This document shows positions 55,198-64,000 of a stretch of DNA of 64,000 bases, in pieces. Below the pieces are notes generated by a model. The model was not told the origin of the DNA, did not search any database, and saw only the letters and a list, made by a program, of their open reading frames with translations. The DNA lies in NCBI GenBank assembly GCA_029204225.1, contig CM055113.1, positions 12,958,491 through 13,022,490 on the forward strand, given 5' to 3'. Both the position numbers and the translations under genes were made by a program. Positions within the stretch are counted from its first letter, which is position 1, and each line of letters begins with the position of its first letter. Source of the DNA: Diphasiastrum complanatum (lineage: Eukaryota; Streptophyta; Lycopodiopsida; Lycopodiales; Lycopodiaceae).

Positions 55198-56534
55198 ATG
55201 GCCGACAATACAGATCCTGACATCCCCGAAGATTATCCATACGAGATCAGGTCCCCTGTAGCTGAACAAATCAGAAGTCATAGATTCTACCGAATGCGAT
55301 CCCAACCCTATGAGCCATCCACAAACTCATTCGAAGGACAAGAACATGATAGAGCCGAGTCCTCGCGAGCCAAAACCCATGTTCATGGTGTTGAAACATC
55401 TCATGTCAGAACCAACCTCAATGGAGTCTCTGCTACCCACAATGCTCATCATGAGAGACGTACACCCAAACTAGATCTACCAAAGTTTGACGGTAGTTCA
55501 GACCCTCAAAGATTTTTGCAAATATTTGAGAATGCATGTGATGTATATGGTGAGACATCACCCGACGCCATGATTTAACTCTTCTCGATGACCATGATCG
55601 ATCGAGCACGAGAATGGTTTTTCGGCCTTGATCGTGAAGATAAACGTGACTGGTCACTCTCGAAGGAGGCCTTTATCAAATACTTCAAGCCATTTCACTT
55701 GATAGAAATCCCTTTTGTCAAGCTAAGTAATATCAAAATGACAAAAGACGAACGAGTACGAGACTATATTGAGCATTTCAAACGTCTCAAAAGTCAAGTA
55801 CAAGAACAACCCTCTGAACAGATGCTCATCATCTGGTTCTTAGTCGGCCTTCCAAGATGGATTAAACGTGAGTTTAAATCCAATGATGAATATACGAGCC
55901 TAAAGTTAGCTATGTCTGATGCCATCAAGGAAGAAGATGAAGGATCAGATGTTGACGAATCCAGGGAAAGACGAGCACCATGTGCTCCTGTCCATGAGTC
56001 AAAGCCGATCGAGGACACCCGAGATCAGCTTTGGAAATCCCAGTTGGAGTTGCTTAATAAGAAACATCAACTACAGATGGAGAAACTCACCAATGAGTTT
56101 CAAGCTACCCTGAAGTCTATCCAAGGCAATATGCCTGGTCAGTCAAACCCTGCACAAGTACCTTATAGACGAAAAACAATATGGTGCTCACACTGTCGGG
56201 CTACGATCCTGTTGATACTTGTCCTTCATATCGACCTATCCAAGCACATACAGTTCAACAATATGAAGAACACCCATCCCAATCTGGAAATGCCTTGCCT
56301 TATCCTAACTATCCATCAGAAAGTCTAGATCCACTAGCCATACAAGATGGCTATGCAGTTATACAAGGGCCACTGCACACCAGATGCTTCATATGTGGTG
56401 AAACTGGCCACTTCATGGTTGATTGTCCAGTGAAGACCAAGTACCATCCTGAGTGTCCCGACTGTATTAGGATACACAGTTTCAAAGACTTGCCCGAGAC
56501 AACCGACCAAGATCCTACCTACTCGTCACGTTAG
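55198..56534 (+). pseudogene. Gypsy element G: gag with one internal stop and a frameshift
   Basis: A probable gag start ATG at 55198 (MADNTDPDIPEDYPYEIR) is joined in frame to the pol remnant upstream. It is followed by a disordered stretch, then LDLPKFDGSSDPQRFLQIFE and, after one TAA at 55576-55578, IDRAREWFFGLDREDKRDW, MTKDERVRDYIEHFKRLKSQ, WFLVGLPRWIKREF and AIKEEDEGSD, then a coiled coil (LLNKKHQLQMEKLTNEFQA). A shift near 56180 leads to the zinc knuckle CFICGETGHFMVDCP, and a second knuckle that has lost residues (CPDCIRIHSFKDLP). It is the same family as the minus-strand gag at 25.4-26.4 kb. Its 5' LTR, primer site and leader are missing. Confidence 0.82.
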
Positions 56535-58884
56535 TTATGGACAACAACACGAGCACCATAGCAACAACAGTTAAACCTGCTGCTCAATCGAGAAGTTTCT
56601 TGTAAACTTCTACTACATCACCGTCCAATACACCAACTCCATAATGAAAAAAGACAATATGAAATGAGTCCTTGTCGAAAGAAAGTGAAACCCATATTTC
56701 GTCATCTGCTACAATGTCCAACCACGAGCAACCTCCACAGGGAATTGACAGTTTTTTCCCTTTCTACAAACTCCAATCTATTTGTCTTTCCACATGCAAA
56801 TAAGATTCCAATGTGCCAATACACAATACATCTAGGATTCAGAAATCCAGATAGAGATTCGGTTCTAAATCTCTTGTTCAGAGAGGTCCTTAGGACCTAG
56901 TACCTCAGCCATACCTGCATCTCACGCTATATCTTGCAACATCTGTTATCCATGATGATAGATTTCAGCGTCACCAGTCCCGTCTTGTTTTGACAAGGGC
57001 ATGTCAGAGTAAGTCACATTACTCTACAAAACAACTAAAATATTGCAACTATCAAAGTACATTATCAATGTTGATGAATGCAAGTTTTGTTCGACAAGTG
57101 CTATACAGTTCTCACTATCTGTAACGTTTGTTTATCTCCTTGTTTCTCTTCACCTATTTTGTGTGACTGATTTTTGCATGAGGAATAGTTATTGCACGAG
57201 AGTCTTCTGTAGAGCATCTCCAGAACACATTTTTCATTCATCTATCCATCTTCAGATTACCATGTATAGCAGTTTCAAATTTTTGAAAACTATGAGAAAT
57301 CCATGACAAGTTAGAGTTGATTCCTGCACCTCATTGCCATATTATTCTTTGAGTCAACTACAGCAAGATCGAAACAAATTTAGTTAAAATTTGTTAAATC
57401 TTTAGTCCAGTCACATGTTCAACGAGTTTCAACTACGTGTTCCACACGCCGATCCAATCCTGAGCATGAACAGTCACTAGCAACAACATCCCCACCAACA
57501 GAATTTTTTTTTTTTTTTTTTGGGGGGGGGAGAAAGGGGAGAGAGTTGATTTGCTTGGATCCACCGGAGCAGTTACGCTGCCAGCAACAACACCAGCAAG
57601 ATCGACAGCCAAATTCACAAACCCAAAGTCGACAATGACAAGGCTAAGAAGACAGATGGGCAATCCAAATCAACTCGATCAGAAGAGTACCCTAGTCACG
57701 ACGAAGATCCTTCAGAAAGAGAAACACAAGCATTGGAAAATCAGTCTCCTTCTTCAACCAACCTCTTGCCATACTTCTGTGCCCATTCTCATGTCTATCG
57801 TCCACACCATCTACCGTTGTCACCACCACCCTCCCTTCCATCTGTTTGTTTATCATCAGTTTACTATTCTTCTGAGAAATTCCCAGTTTTGATAGTCTTA
57901 CCGAAGCAGCTGATAGATCATTGCAAATGTCTTGCGGAGACTAACTGCTACCTACAATGGATGATCAGCCAAATGAAGATCTAAGTAGCATGCGAAGCAG
58001 CTAGAAGAAATAAAATAAAAAAAATCCAGAAAGCTGAGGAGGAAAGGATAAAACTTAAACAACAGATGATCCAAATCGATCTTGATCAAAAGAAACTCTC
58101 TGGAGTAATGATAGTTGAATCCCCTCTTATGAAGCCCAAAGAGATCCAAAAGTAACGGATCAAAAGAAAGAGCTGCAGAAAATGAAAGATGAAGACATCC
58201 GTGAACCTGCAAATAAAGCAAGCTCCTCACCCAGCAAGTGGTGGTCGAAGTTCGACATTGCAAGGGTCCAAGGTTGCAATTGTAGAACTATCAGTTCCTT
58301 CACCTTGTCACCAAGCCTTCATCATGTTTCCTCACCGTTACCAAACCATCCATCCAAAACTGTTTCTAGCACCAAATTTTTTATGATAAGTCCATCCCCT
58401 TGAGACTGATAACCAAGATTTGTGCTACCTATCAAAAAAAAGCATTGAAAAGACTGGAACTTCAACTGAGAGAAGAACCACGGAAACACCCAGAGGCAAA
58501 TGGAGGATACAGGCCTCTCAAAAGAAACCAAAAATGGAATCTACCAAGAAACCAAAGATGAAACCGTCAATGGCAGATACAAGTGACTAAACAAAGAGAC
58601 ACATGGAAAGCACTCGAGCATGCAAGTTGTGAAGCTGCTGAGAACTCTCCAAATTTTGAGAATGTCAACCCATTACAGCAATAAGACATTCTAAATCCAA
58701 TTGCAGCAATTTGGGAAAAATAGTTTTTGTGATAAATACTGGTGACAATAAGCACTTGGTTTTATGTAAGCGAACGAGGATCTACGCTTTTGCAAGTGAT
58801 GATCGAAGACGCCGATGCGAAAGTAGAGCGACATCATCCAATATGAGTTGCAATGGGTCCTACAACACATTAGGGGTGGGATGA
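56535..58884 (+). other. Internal region of element G, no domain recognised
   Basis: No protease, RT or integrase was found. A short coiled-coil frame (AEEERIKLKQQMIQIDLDQK) lies at about 58040-58110. A T18G9 tract is at 57504-57530. The region ends with a purine tract (AGGGGTGGGATGA, 58872-58884) just before the LTR. Element G appears to have lost most of pol or to be a non-autonomous derivative. Confidence 0.4.
57504..57530. repeat. T18G9 homopolymer junction
   Basis: Eighteen T followed by nine G; length may be affected by sequencing error. Confidence 0.85.
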
Positions 58885-60051
58885 TGTTGGCTGATTCTGT
58901 CGAATCCCCAAGATACTCGGACAGAGCAACTCAAGAGCACCTCTCACCTTAGACCGAGGAGGTCTCCGAGAAGACGAGACTAATGAAGGCTGAGAGCCAA
59001 GTATGAGAGCTGAGAAATGCTAGTTAGGAATGACAAGTAAAGACTGTGTAAATCTCACGGTGAATCTCGGAAGATGGAATGACCATGAAGAAACTAGTAT
59101 TTCTAGGCAAATGTAATAAATGCAAGTAGACCCCTCTTAAAGAAAGTAGAGTGAGCCACCTTTTGATGGTGACTTCTAGTGGAGAGCATTGTTCCACTTG
59201 TAATTTGTGAAATGTGGAAATTCCACTAGGATGCCACGTAAGGAGCTCTCTTGCTTATTTAATAGACTCCCTCTTTGTGAAGAGGAGCTTTTTGCATTGT
59301 ATCTACTCCATGTTTAATAAGTAGATTTTCCATGAGTTTGATGCTACACTAAGCTCCTTGATCATGATGGTTTTCTTGAGTGATGCCCCTATGATCATGC
59401 CCTTCCATTCATATTGTGTGTGGTTGTGGATTTAGAGTGGATTAGTTTTTTTGCTTTCCTAGTTGTGGATTAGATTTCTTGTTTTCTTGTGGATTAATGT
59501 AGGAGCCAGCATTCATGTAAACTAAATAGGCTGGATCTGTGGCGTAATTCTTGCATATCTCTGTACAATCCAGTTCTTGATGTTCTTGGGATGTCCAAGA
59601 ATCAAAAGGCTAGTTGGTTTCTTGATTCTTGGACTTCTAACATACTGTAGATTAGTTTCTTGTTTCTTGTTTTGTCAGTTTATGCAAGGTAGTTCAGTGT
59701 TAATGTAGTGTAGGCTCTGATTTCAGTCCGTTTTAAGTGTAGGTAGCTGTAGAATCTGTAGAACATTCATTGGTTTGTATGCTGATCTGTGAATGAGCGT
59801 TCTTGTGTTGCATCCATGTAGAATGTAAGTGCGTTCAAGAGTGACATCTCTGAGTTGTCCTCTGACAAGCAGGACATAAAGAAAATACTACAACAAAACT
59901 TTGTTTCCTTCTGCTTGGGTTGGCATCATAAAATCAAGAAACCATCTAACGATTGCCATGAAGCCTGATAACAGGCAGAAATAGATCTATAAGCAAGAAG
60001 TAGAAAAGTAAACAACAAGTCCTCTGGAGCAGGGGATCTGTCACCATACAC
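58885..60051 (+). mobile_element. Element G 3' LTR (plus orientation)
   Basis: Starts TGTTGGCTGATTCTG after a purine tract and ends GATCTGTCA at 60051, next to gypsy integrase of the host element. It matches the complement of 62486-63659 along its length, best at 58885-59310. A TATA-like TTATTTAATAG is at 59256-59266. Length 1167 bp. Confidence 0.75.
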
Positions 60052-60615
60052 CAATCATTCCCTTAGCACCGTTCGAGAAATGGGGAATAGATTTTGTAGG
60101 GCCTATCAAGCCAACCACTCGTAAAACTTGTCGTCGTTACATTCTCGTTGCAACGGACTATGCTACCAAGATGGTAGATGTCGAAGCTACAATTAAAAAC
60201 AATGCCAAACAGTGGCAAAGGTTTGTTTCAAAACATTATCACTTGTTATGGATGTTCCTTAGAACTTGTAAGTGATAGGAGAACCCATTTTCTTAATCAA
60301 AACATTTAAGCTATGTTATCGTATTTTTTCATCACACATCGTCAAACCGCTCCGTATAATCCTAAAGCAAATGGACTTATTAAGCGAGCTAATGGAATCT
60401 TGTGCAAAATTTTGAACAAAGTGACAGAAACACATTCTTCAGACTGGGATCATAAGTTACCGTCAGTTTTAGGGGCATATCAAACTGCCGAAAAAATTAC
60501 AACTAGGCAGACTCCATATTACCTTGTAAATGGAATGCATCCAAAACTACCCATAGAATTTCAAGTTCCAACCTTCCGCATTGATAATCAGAAACGGATG
60601 GATGAAAATGATAGC
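60052..60615 (+). pseudogene. Gypsy host element H: integrase core
   Basis: TPIIPLAPFEKWGIDFVGPI carries the first catalytic Asp, TCRRYILVATDYATKMVDVE follows, then CYGCSLELVSDRRTHFLNQ with the second Asp. After a stop comes TAPYNPKANGLIKRANGILC, where the third catalytic residue should be Glu (GL-ER) but is absent (GLIKRAN). Then come LPSVLGAYQTAEKITTRQTP and YYLVNGMHPKLPIEFQVP. It ends at DENDS, exactly at a target site for the next insertion. The loss of Glu makes the integrase inactive. Confidence 0.88.
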
Positions 60616-60639
60616 TGTTTAAAGCGAAGGTCTGAGGGT

Positions 60640-60895
60640 AATGGAAAAAGAAAATGAAAAAGCGAAGGTTTTCACAAAACGAAAACATGAAAAATACGAC
60701 AATCTTGGGCGGCGGAAAAAGTGAGAAAAGCGAAGGTCTTGGGCGGTGGAAAAAAGTGAAAGTTGCGAGGGTGATGGAAAAAACGCAAAAAACTGGAGGG
60801 CACTAGAAAAAAAACTAGAAAGTTTTGGCGAAAAACGCGAAGGTTTTTGGCGAAAAACTCGAAAACTTTGGACGAAAAACACGAAAAAAAATTGA
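60640..60895 (+). repeat. Purine-rich GCGAAGG/GGCGAAAAAC repeat
   Basis: Irregular copies of GCGAAGGT, GGCGAAAAAC and TGGAAAAA fill about 250 bp at the left end of the inserted element. Confidence 0.65.
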
Positions 60896-60931
60896 TGGTC
60901 GATCGAGAATTGAAAAAGTGGCGTCGATCAA

Positions 60932-61056
60932 GATGGTGACGGAGGGCGTTGGTTGAGATGGTGATGGAGGGCATCAGTTGAGATGGTGACGGGGGGCGTC
61001 GATTGAGATGGTGACGAATGGCGTCGGTTGAGATGGTGACGGAAGGCGTCAGTTGA
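60932..61056 (+). repeat. 25-bp minisatellite, five units
   Basis: Five exact-length units of 25 bp, consensus starting GATGGTGACGGAGGGCGTCG and ending GTTGA, with 2-4 differences per unit. Confidence 0.93.
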
Positions 61057-61265
61057 GATTTGATGGAGGTAAGGTTCGGTCAAGTTACTCAGTGCAGGAC
61101 CCGGTCGAAATCTGAACGCGTGTTGGCGAGGTCAAATTCTGAGCAACTGTTGGCTCGATCAAGATGCAATGGAGACCCTTGGAGATTTGGAATGAATAAC
61201 AGTCGATCGAGATGGTATAGAAACCTGATGGAATCCTCAGTCTTGGTCGAGAGCGGAATGGAGTG

Positions 61266-61395
61266 GCACGGCTGAGAGGTGAAGATTTGTGCACGGTCGA
61301 GATCTGATCGTTTGGACGCAGTCCAGATTTGCACGGCTGAGAGGTGAAGATTTGTGCATGGTCGAGATCTGATCGTTTGGACACGGTCCAGATTT
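61266..61395 (+). repeat. 65-bp tandem duplication
   Basis: Units at 61266-61330 and 61331-61395 begin GCACGGCTGAGAGGTGAAG and contain GGTCGAGATCTGATCG. They differ at a few bases. Confidence 0.88.
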
Positions 61396-61396
61396 G

Positions 61397-62040
61397 AAAA
61401 AAATGGCTCTAGAGATTTGAGAGCTTTCCGACTCGGTCGAGATTTGAATCAAATTTAAAGTCTGAAGCTGGTCTGATGTGATGACTCTCATGCAGTCAAG
61501 ATTTGAGGCTTCTGGTGGTTGAGAGCTGAGCCCTCTGGCTCGGATGAATGCTGATCCCTCTAACGGTTGAAGAGCTGAGCGTGGTAGCTCGGTCGAGAGC
61601 TGAGCCTCTCTGGTAGGTCAAAAGCTTAGTCTTGCTGGCTTGGGCGAGATTTCACAAGGTTATCTAGTTGAGATTTTCTGAAGTCTGAAGCTGGTCGTGA
61701 TGTGATGACTCTAATCTGGTCGAGATTTTACGTGAGACGATCCGGTCGAGTTTGATGGGTCTTGATCCGGTTGAGATTTGATCTTGTTTGATCCGGTTGA
61801 GATGCGGTTGAGATTTGAGCACCGAACTCGGTTGAGGTGGTCAGTAGAACACTCAGTTGATATGGTCTTCAAACCACTCGGTCGAGATGGTCTTCAAACC
61901 ACTCGGTCGAGATTCTACAAGTTCTATAAGTCAGTCGAGAGTTGAGCGCTTGGCAAATCGGTCGAGTTTCAGAGCCCTCTGGCTCAGTTGAGATATGAGT
62001 TCCTGCTGGCTTGGTCGAGATCAGAAGAGAAGGGAGCGTG
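61397..62040 (+). repeat. GGTCGAGAT-rich degenerate repeat
   Basis: From about 61070 to 62015 the word GGTCGAGA or a near variant (GGTTGAGA, AGTCGAGA) recurs about twenty times at irregular spacing of 20-60 bp. One local pair (GGTCTTCAAACCACTCGGTC) lies at 61873-61915. Confidence 0.75.
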
Positions 62041-62465
62041 AAGGTCTGGGGCTCGTGAAGGAGAGGATGGTGTGGGGCACGATTTAGGTGCTCAAGTAGA
62101 TAGCGATGGAGGAGAGCATGGCATCTGCAGATATGTGAGAGATGAAGGTAAGGCGTTGGGTGTAGGAGGTATGCATGGTAGTGTATGGAGTATATTGCAG
62201 GGTGCGTGTTGTAGGTCTGAAGGAGGTGTAGGCCATGAGGGTGCTAGTGAAGAGCAAATGAGTTATGTGTGGATGTTTGTCAGAAATCATTCCTGTATTG
62301 CAGGTCTTGTGCAGGTGGAGGTTGCATTTCAGATATCAGACTGCATGGTTAGGAACAGTGAAGTCCAAGAACAACTTAGAGGTGTGCAAGGATGGAGCGA
62401 GTGTGTGGCAGGATTCTGAGTGTGCGCAACATTACAGTAGTTTATAGTTTAATTATGTGTTGGTC

Positions 62466-62485
62466 CAAGTAGTAACGACGCCAAT
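62466..62485 (-). other. Primer-binding site of the minus family-G element
   Basis: The complement reads TTGGCGTCGTTACTACTTGG right after an LTR ending TTTCAACA, close to the TTGGCGCCGTTGCCGGGG type of gypsy primer sites at its first twelve bases. Confidence 0.55.
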
Positions 62486-63659
62486 TGTTGAAAGATCCTC
62501 TGCTTGGGAGGATCTATCTACAGGTTATTTTTTTGCTTCTGATTTCAAGAATGGTTCTACCTGTTATGAATTTGGGCGTTTTTGTGATGTTTTTTTTTAT
62601 TATAATGCCCAGAATCAGATAGAAATGATTGGGTATCGTTGTAGTATTTTTGTCCTGCCTGTCAGAGGACACTCAGGTTTGTCACTCTTGCACTGAAGCA
62701 CATGCATAAACAACCACAATCAATCAAGAATGCATGCTAGAATGTTCAACCATAAAATCAGCATGCAGAAACCGTTGAACAATGATTGAAATTCTACTCT
62801 ATTGTTGCAGAAATGAGATACAATCAGATCCTAAACATGAAAACTAAGCTACATCTGCATTTTACAAAACAAGAACAAGAAATGAACTAAACTAGACAGC
62901 ATTTTAGAAGTCCAAGAATCAAGAAACCAAACAGTCTTTTGATTCTTGTACATCCCAAGAACATCAAGAACAGGGTTGTAAGAGAATATGCAAGAACTAC
63001 ACCACAAACCCAGTCTATTTAGTTTACCTAAATGCTGACTCCTACATTAATCCACAAACAAGAAATGAAATTTAATTCACTCTAGGAAAGCGAGAAATCT
63101 AATCCACTCTACGATGCACAACCACACAAAAAGGAGGGAAGGGCAAGAACATGAATTCATTCACTCAAGAAACAAGCACGATTAAGGAGCTCAATAGATG
63201 CACCAAAAATCGTGGAGGCTCTTCTCATTTCAGCATGGAGTAGGTACATTTCACAAAAAGCTCCTCTTCTCAAAGAGGGAGTCTCTTAAATAAGCAAGAG
63301 AGACCCTTAGGTGCATTCTAGTGGCATTTCCACATTACACAAATTACAAGTGGAATAATGCTCCACTAGCGGTCACCATCAAAAGGTGGCCCACTCTACT
63401 TTCTTTAAGAGAGGTCTACTTGCATTTATTACTTTGCCTAGAAATACTAGTTCCTACATGGTCATTCCATCTTTCGGGATTCACCATGAGGCTTACACAG
63501 TTCTTGCTTATCATTCCTAACTAGTACTTCTCAGCTCTCATACTCGGCTCTTAGTCTTCGGTTTTCTAGTTTTCTCAGAGACCTCCTCGGTCTAAGGTGA
63601 GAGGTGCTCTTGGGTAGCTCTGGTCAAGCATCTTGGAGATTCATCAGAATCAGCCAACA
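62486..63659 (-). mobile_element. Family-G LTR (minus orientation)
   Basis: On the minus strand it starts TGTTGGCTGATTCTG (63659) and ends GATCTTTCAACA (62486), 1174 bp. It matches the plus LTR 58885-60051 in inverted orientation. The TATA-like word is TTATTTAAGAG. Confidence 0.8.
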
Positions 63660-63850
63660 ATAGCCTCCAAGAGCGAATGATTGCTCTAACACAGTTGGAG
63701 GAGGACCGTCGGTTAGCATTAATAGAAACCGAATGGGTCCACAATAAAAAAAGATAATTTTGATCAATCGATCAAAAAGATCAAAATAAAACGTGGAGAC
63801 TATGTCTTACGTCCATGTCCAGTATGTGGGATTCGGAGTAATTTTTGACA
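63660..63850 (+). pseudogene. Gypsy host element H: integrase C-terminal part
   Basis: SLQERMIALTQLEEDRRLAL and IETEWVHNKK, then after a shift FDQSIKKIKIKRGDYVLR, the post-core region and start of the chromodomain-side tail of gypsy integrase. It continues the frame of 60052-60615 once the insertion is removed. Further on the frame decays. Confidence 0.78.
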
Positions 63851-64000
63851 TGGATAGCAGGTCACTCTAGGTGTATATGGTTATTGGTTATGCCTCGTCA
63901 TTCCGGGCTTGGCCTGTAAAGTAATAATGATCATATGAGGGCCCAGACCTATAATTGGACATAGGAGCACTTGCATGGTGTCTGACTGCTATAATGCAAG
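63851..64000. other. Window end, nothing recognised
   Basis: Short stretch after the integrase tail without a recognisable feature. Confidence 0.4.

Larger units (their letters stand above)
60616..63659 (-). mobile_element. LTR element of family G (minus orientation) inserted in gypsy integrase, no coding
   Basis: The unit lies between two ATAGC copies (60611-60615 and 63660-63664). Removing it and one ATAGC restores RMDENDSLQERMIALTQLEE in the host integrase, so both boundaries are exact. The right side is a complete family-G LTR (62486-63659, minus) with its primer site. The left side begins TGTT but then runs into purine-rich repeats, so the left LTR is nearly all deleted, or the unit has another structure. 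No gag or pol was found inside. Confidence 0.8.

Noticed and set aside
58189-58403. Two overlapping plus-strand frames after the coiled-coil segment
   Set aside because: No domain, different frames with equal openness, and inside the internal region of a decayed gypsy element.
60619-60974. Phe/Ser-rich frames on the minus strand
   Set aside because: They are the complement of the purine-rich GCGAAGG repeat field.
60930-61060. CRISPR-like array
   Set aside because: The 25-bp units are directly adjacent without spacers, so this is a minisatellite; CRISPR is also not expected in plant DNA.

Overview
This window looks like repeat-rich nuclear DNA of a land plant with a large genome. The evidence is (1) plant-type Ty1/copia and Ty3/gypsy retrotransposons everywhere, primed mostly from initiator tRNA-Met (TGGTATCAGAG) or with TTGGCG-type sites, (2) an L1-type LINE, a hAT element and a Mutator-like MITE, and (3) two host genes with GT-AG introns. 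A seed plant outside the compact angiosperm genomes, or a fern, would fit; the sequence does not let me name a species. No bacterial operons, CRISPR array, rRNA or convincing tRNA gene was seen.

Host genes. A VTT-domain (SNARE-associated Golgi / TVP38-TMEM64 family) membrane protein is encoded on the minus strand in two exons, 22356-22666 and 9082-9619, which join in frame (AG|G) to give 282 residues. Its single 12.7-kb intron holds a broken LINE (10.3-12.25 kb) carrying a solo LTR, a hAT element (17.8-20.7 kb) carrying another solo LTR, and a duplicated TATA-containing repeat. The second gene, at 36214-36895 (plus), encodes a short single-pass membrane protein of about 185 residues, predicted to have one 124-bp intron.

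Layout. 0-5.2 kb: Copia-A copy 1 with its 3' LTR, then a Copia-C tail and LTR. 5.2-9 kb: no gene recognised. 9.1-22.7 kb: the VTT gene and its intron. 24.3-26.4 kb: gypsy gag-protease (minus). 26.4-28.2 kb: two copia 5' ends fused head to head. 29.1-29.8 kb: G-rich degenerate repeat. 30.7-31.5 kb: a Mutator-like MITE with a perfect 9-10 bp target duplication, beside a copia integrase scrap. 36.2 kb: the second gene. 40-44 kb: Copia-D with both LTRs, its internal region hosting a tandem TRIM-like array, three LTRs of 317-329 bp separated by two 47-bp internal domains. 45 kb: a solo LTR of the family also found in the hAT. 47.8-49.3 kb: Copia-A copy 2. 49.3-51.75 kb: Copia-E pol. 52.3-53.7 kb: a gypsy LTR and primer site. 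54.9-63.9 kb: the pol gene of one gypsy element split by two other insertions that carry the same LTR family in opposite orientation.

The window is best read as a layered insertion record. In several places removing an insertion and one target-site copy restores an open reading frame: LINE ORF1 at 11.6-12.05 kb and gypsy integrase at 60.6-63.66 kb. No retroelement here is intact; all have stops, frameshifts or large deletions. The most unusual object is the TRIM-like array at 41.24-42.31 kb, because its internal domain is only a primer site, 23 bp and a polypurine tract.
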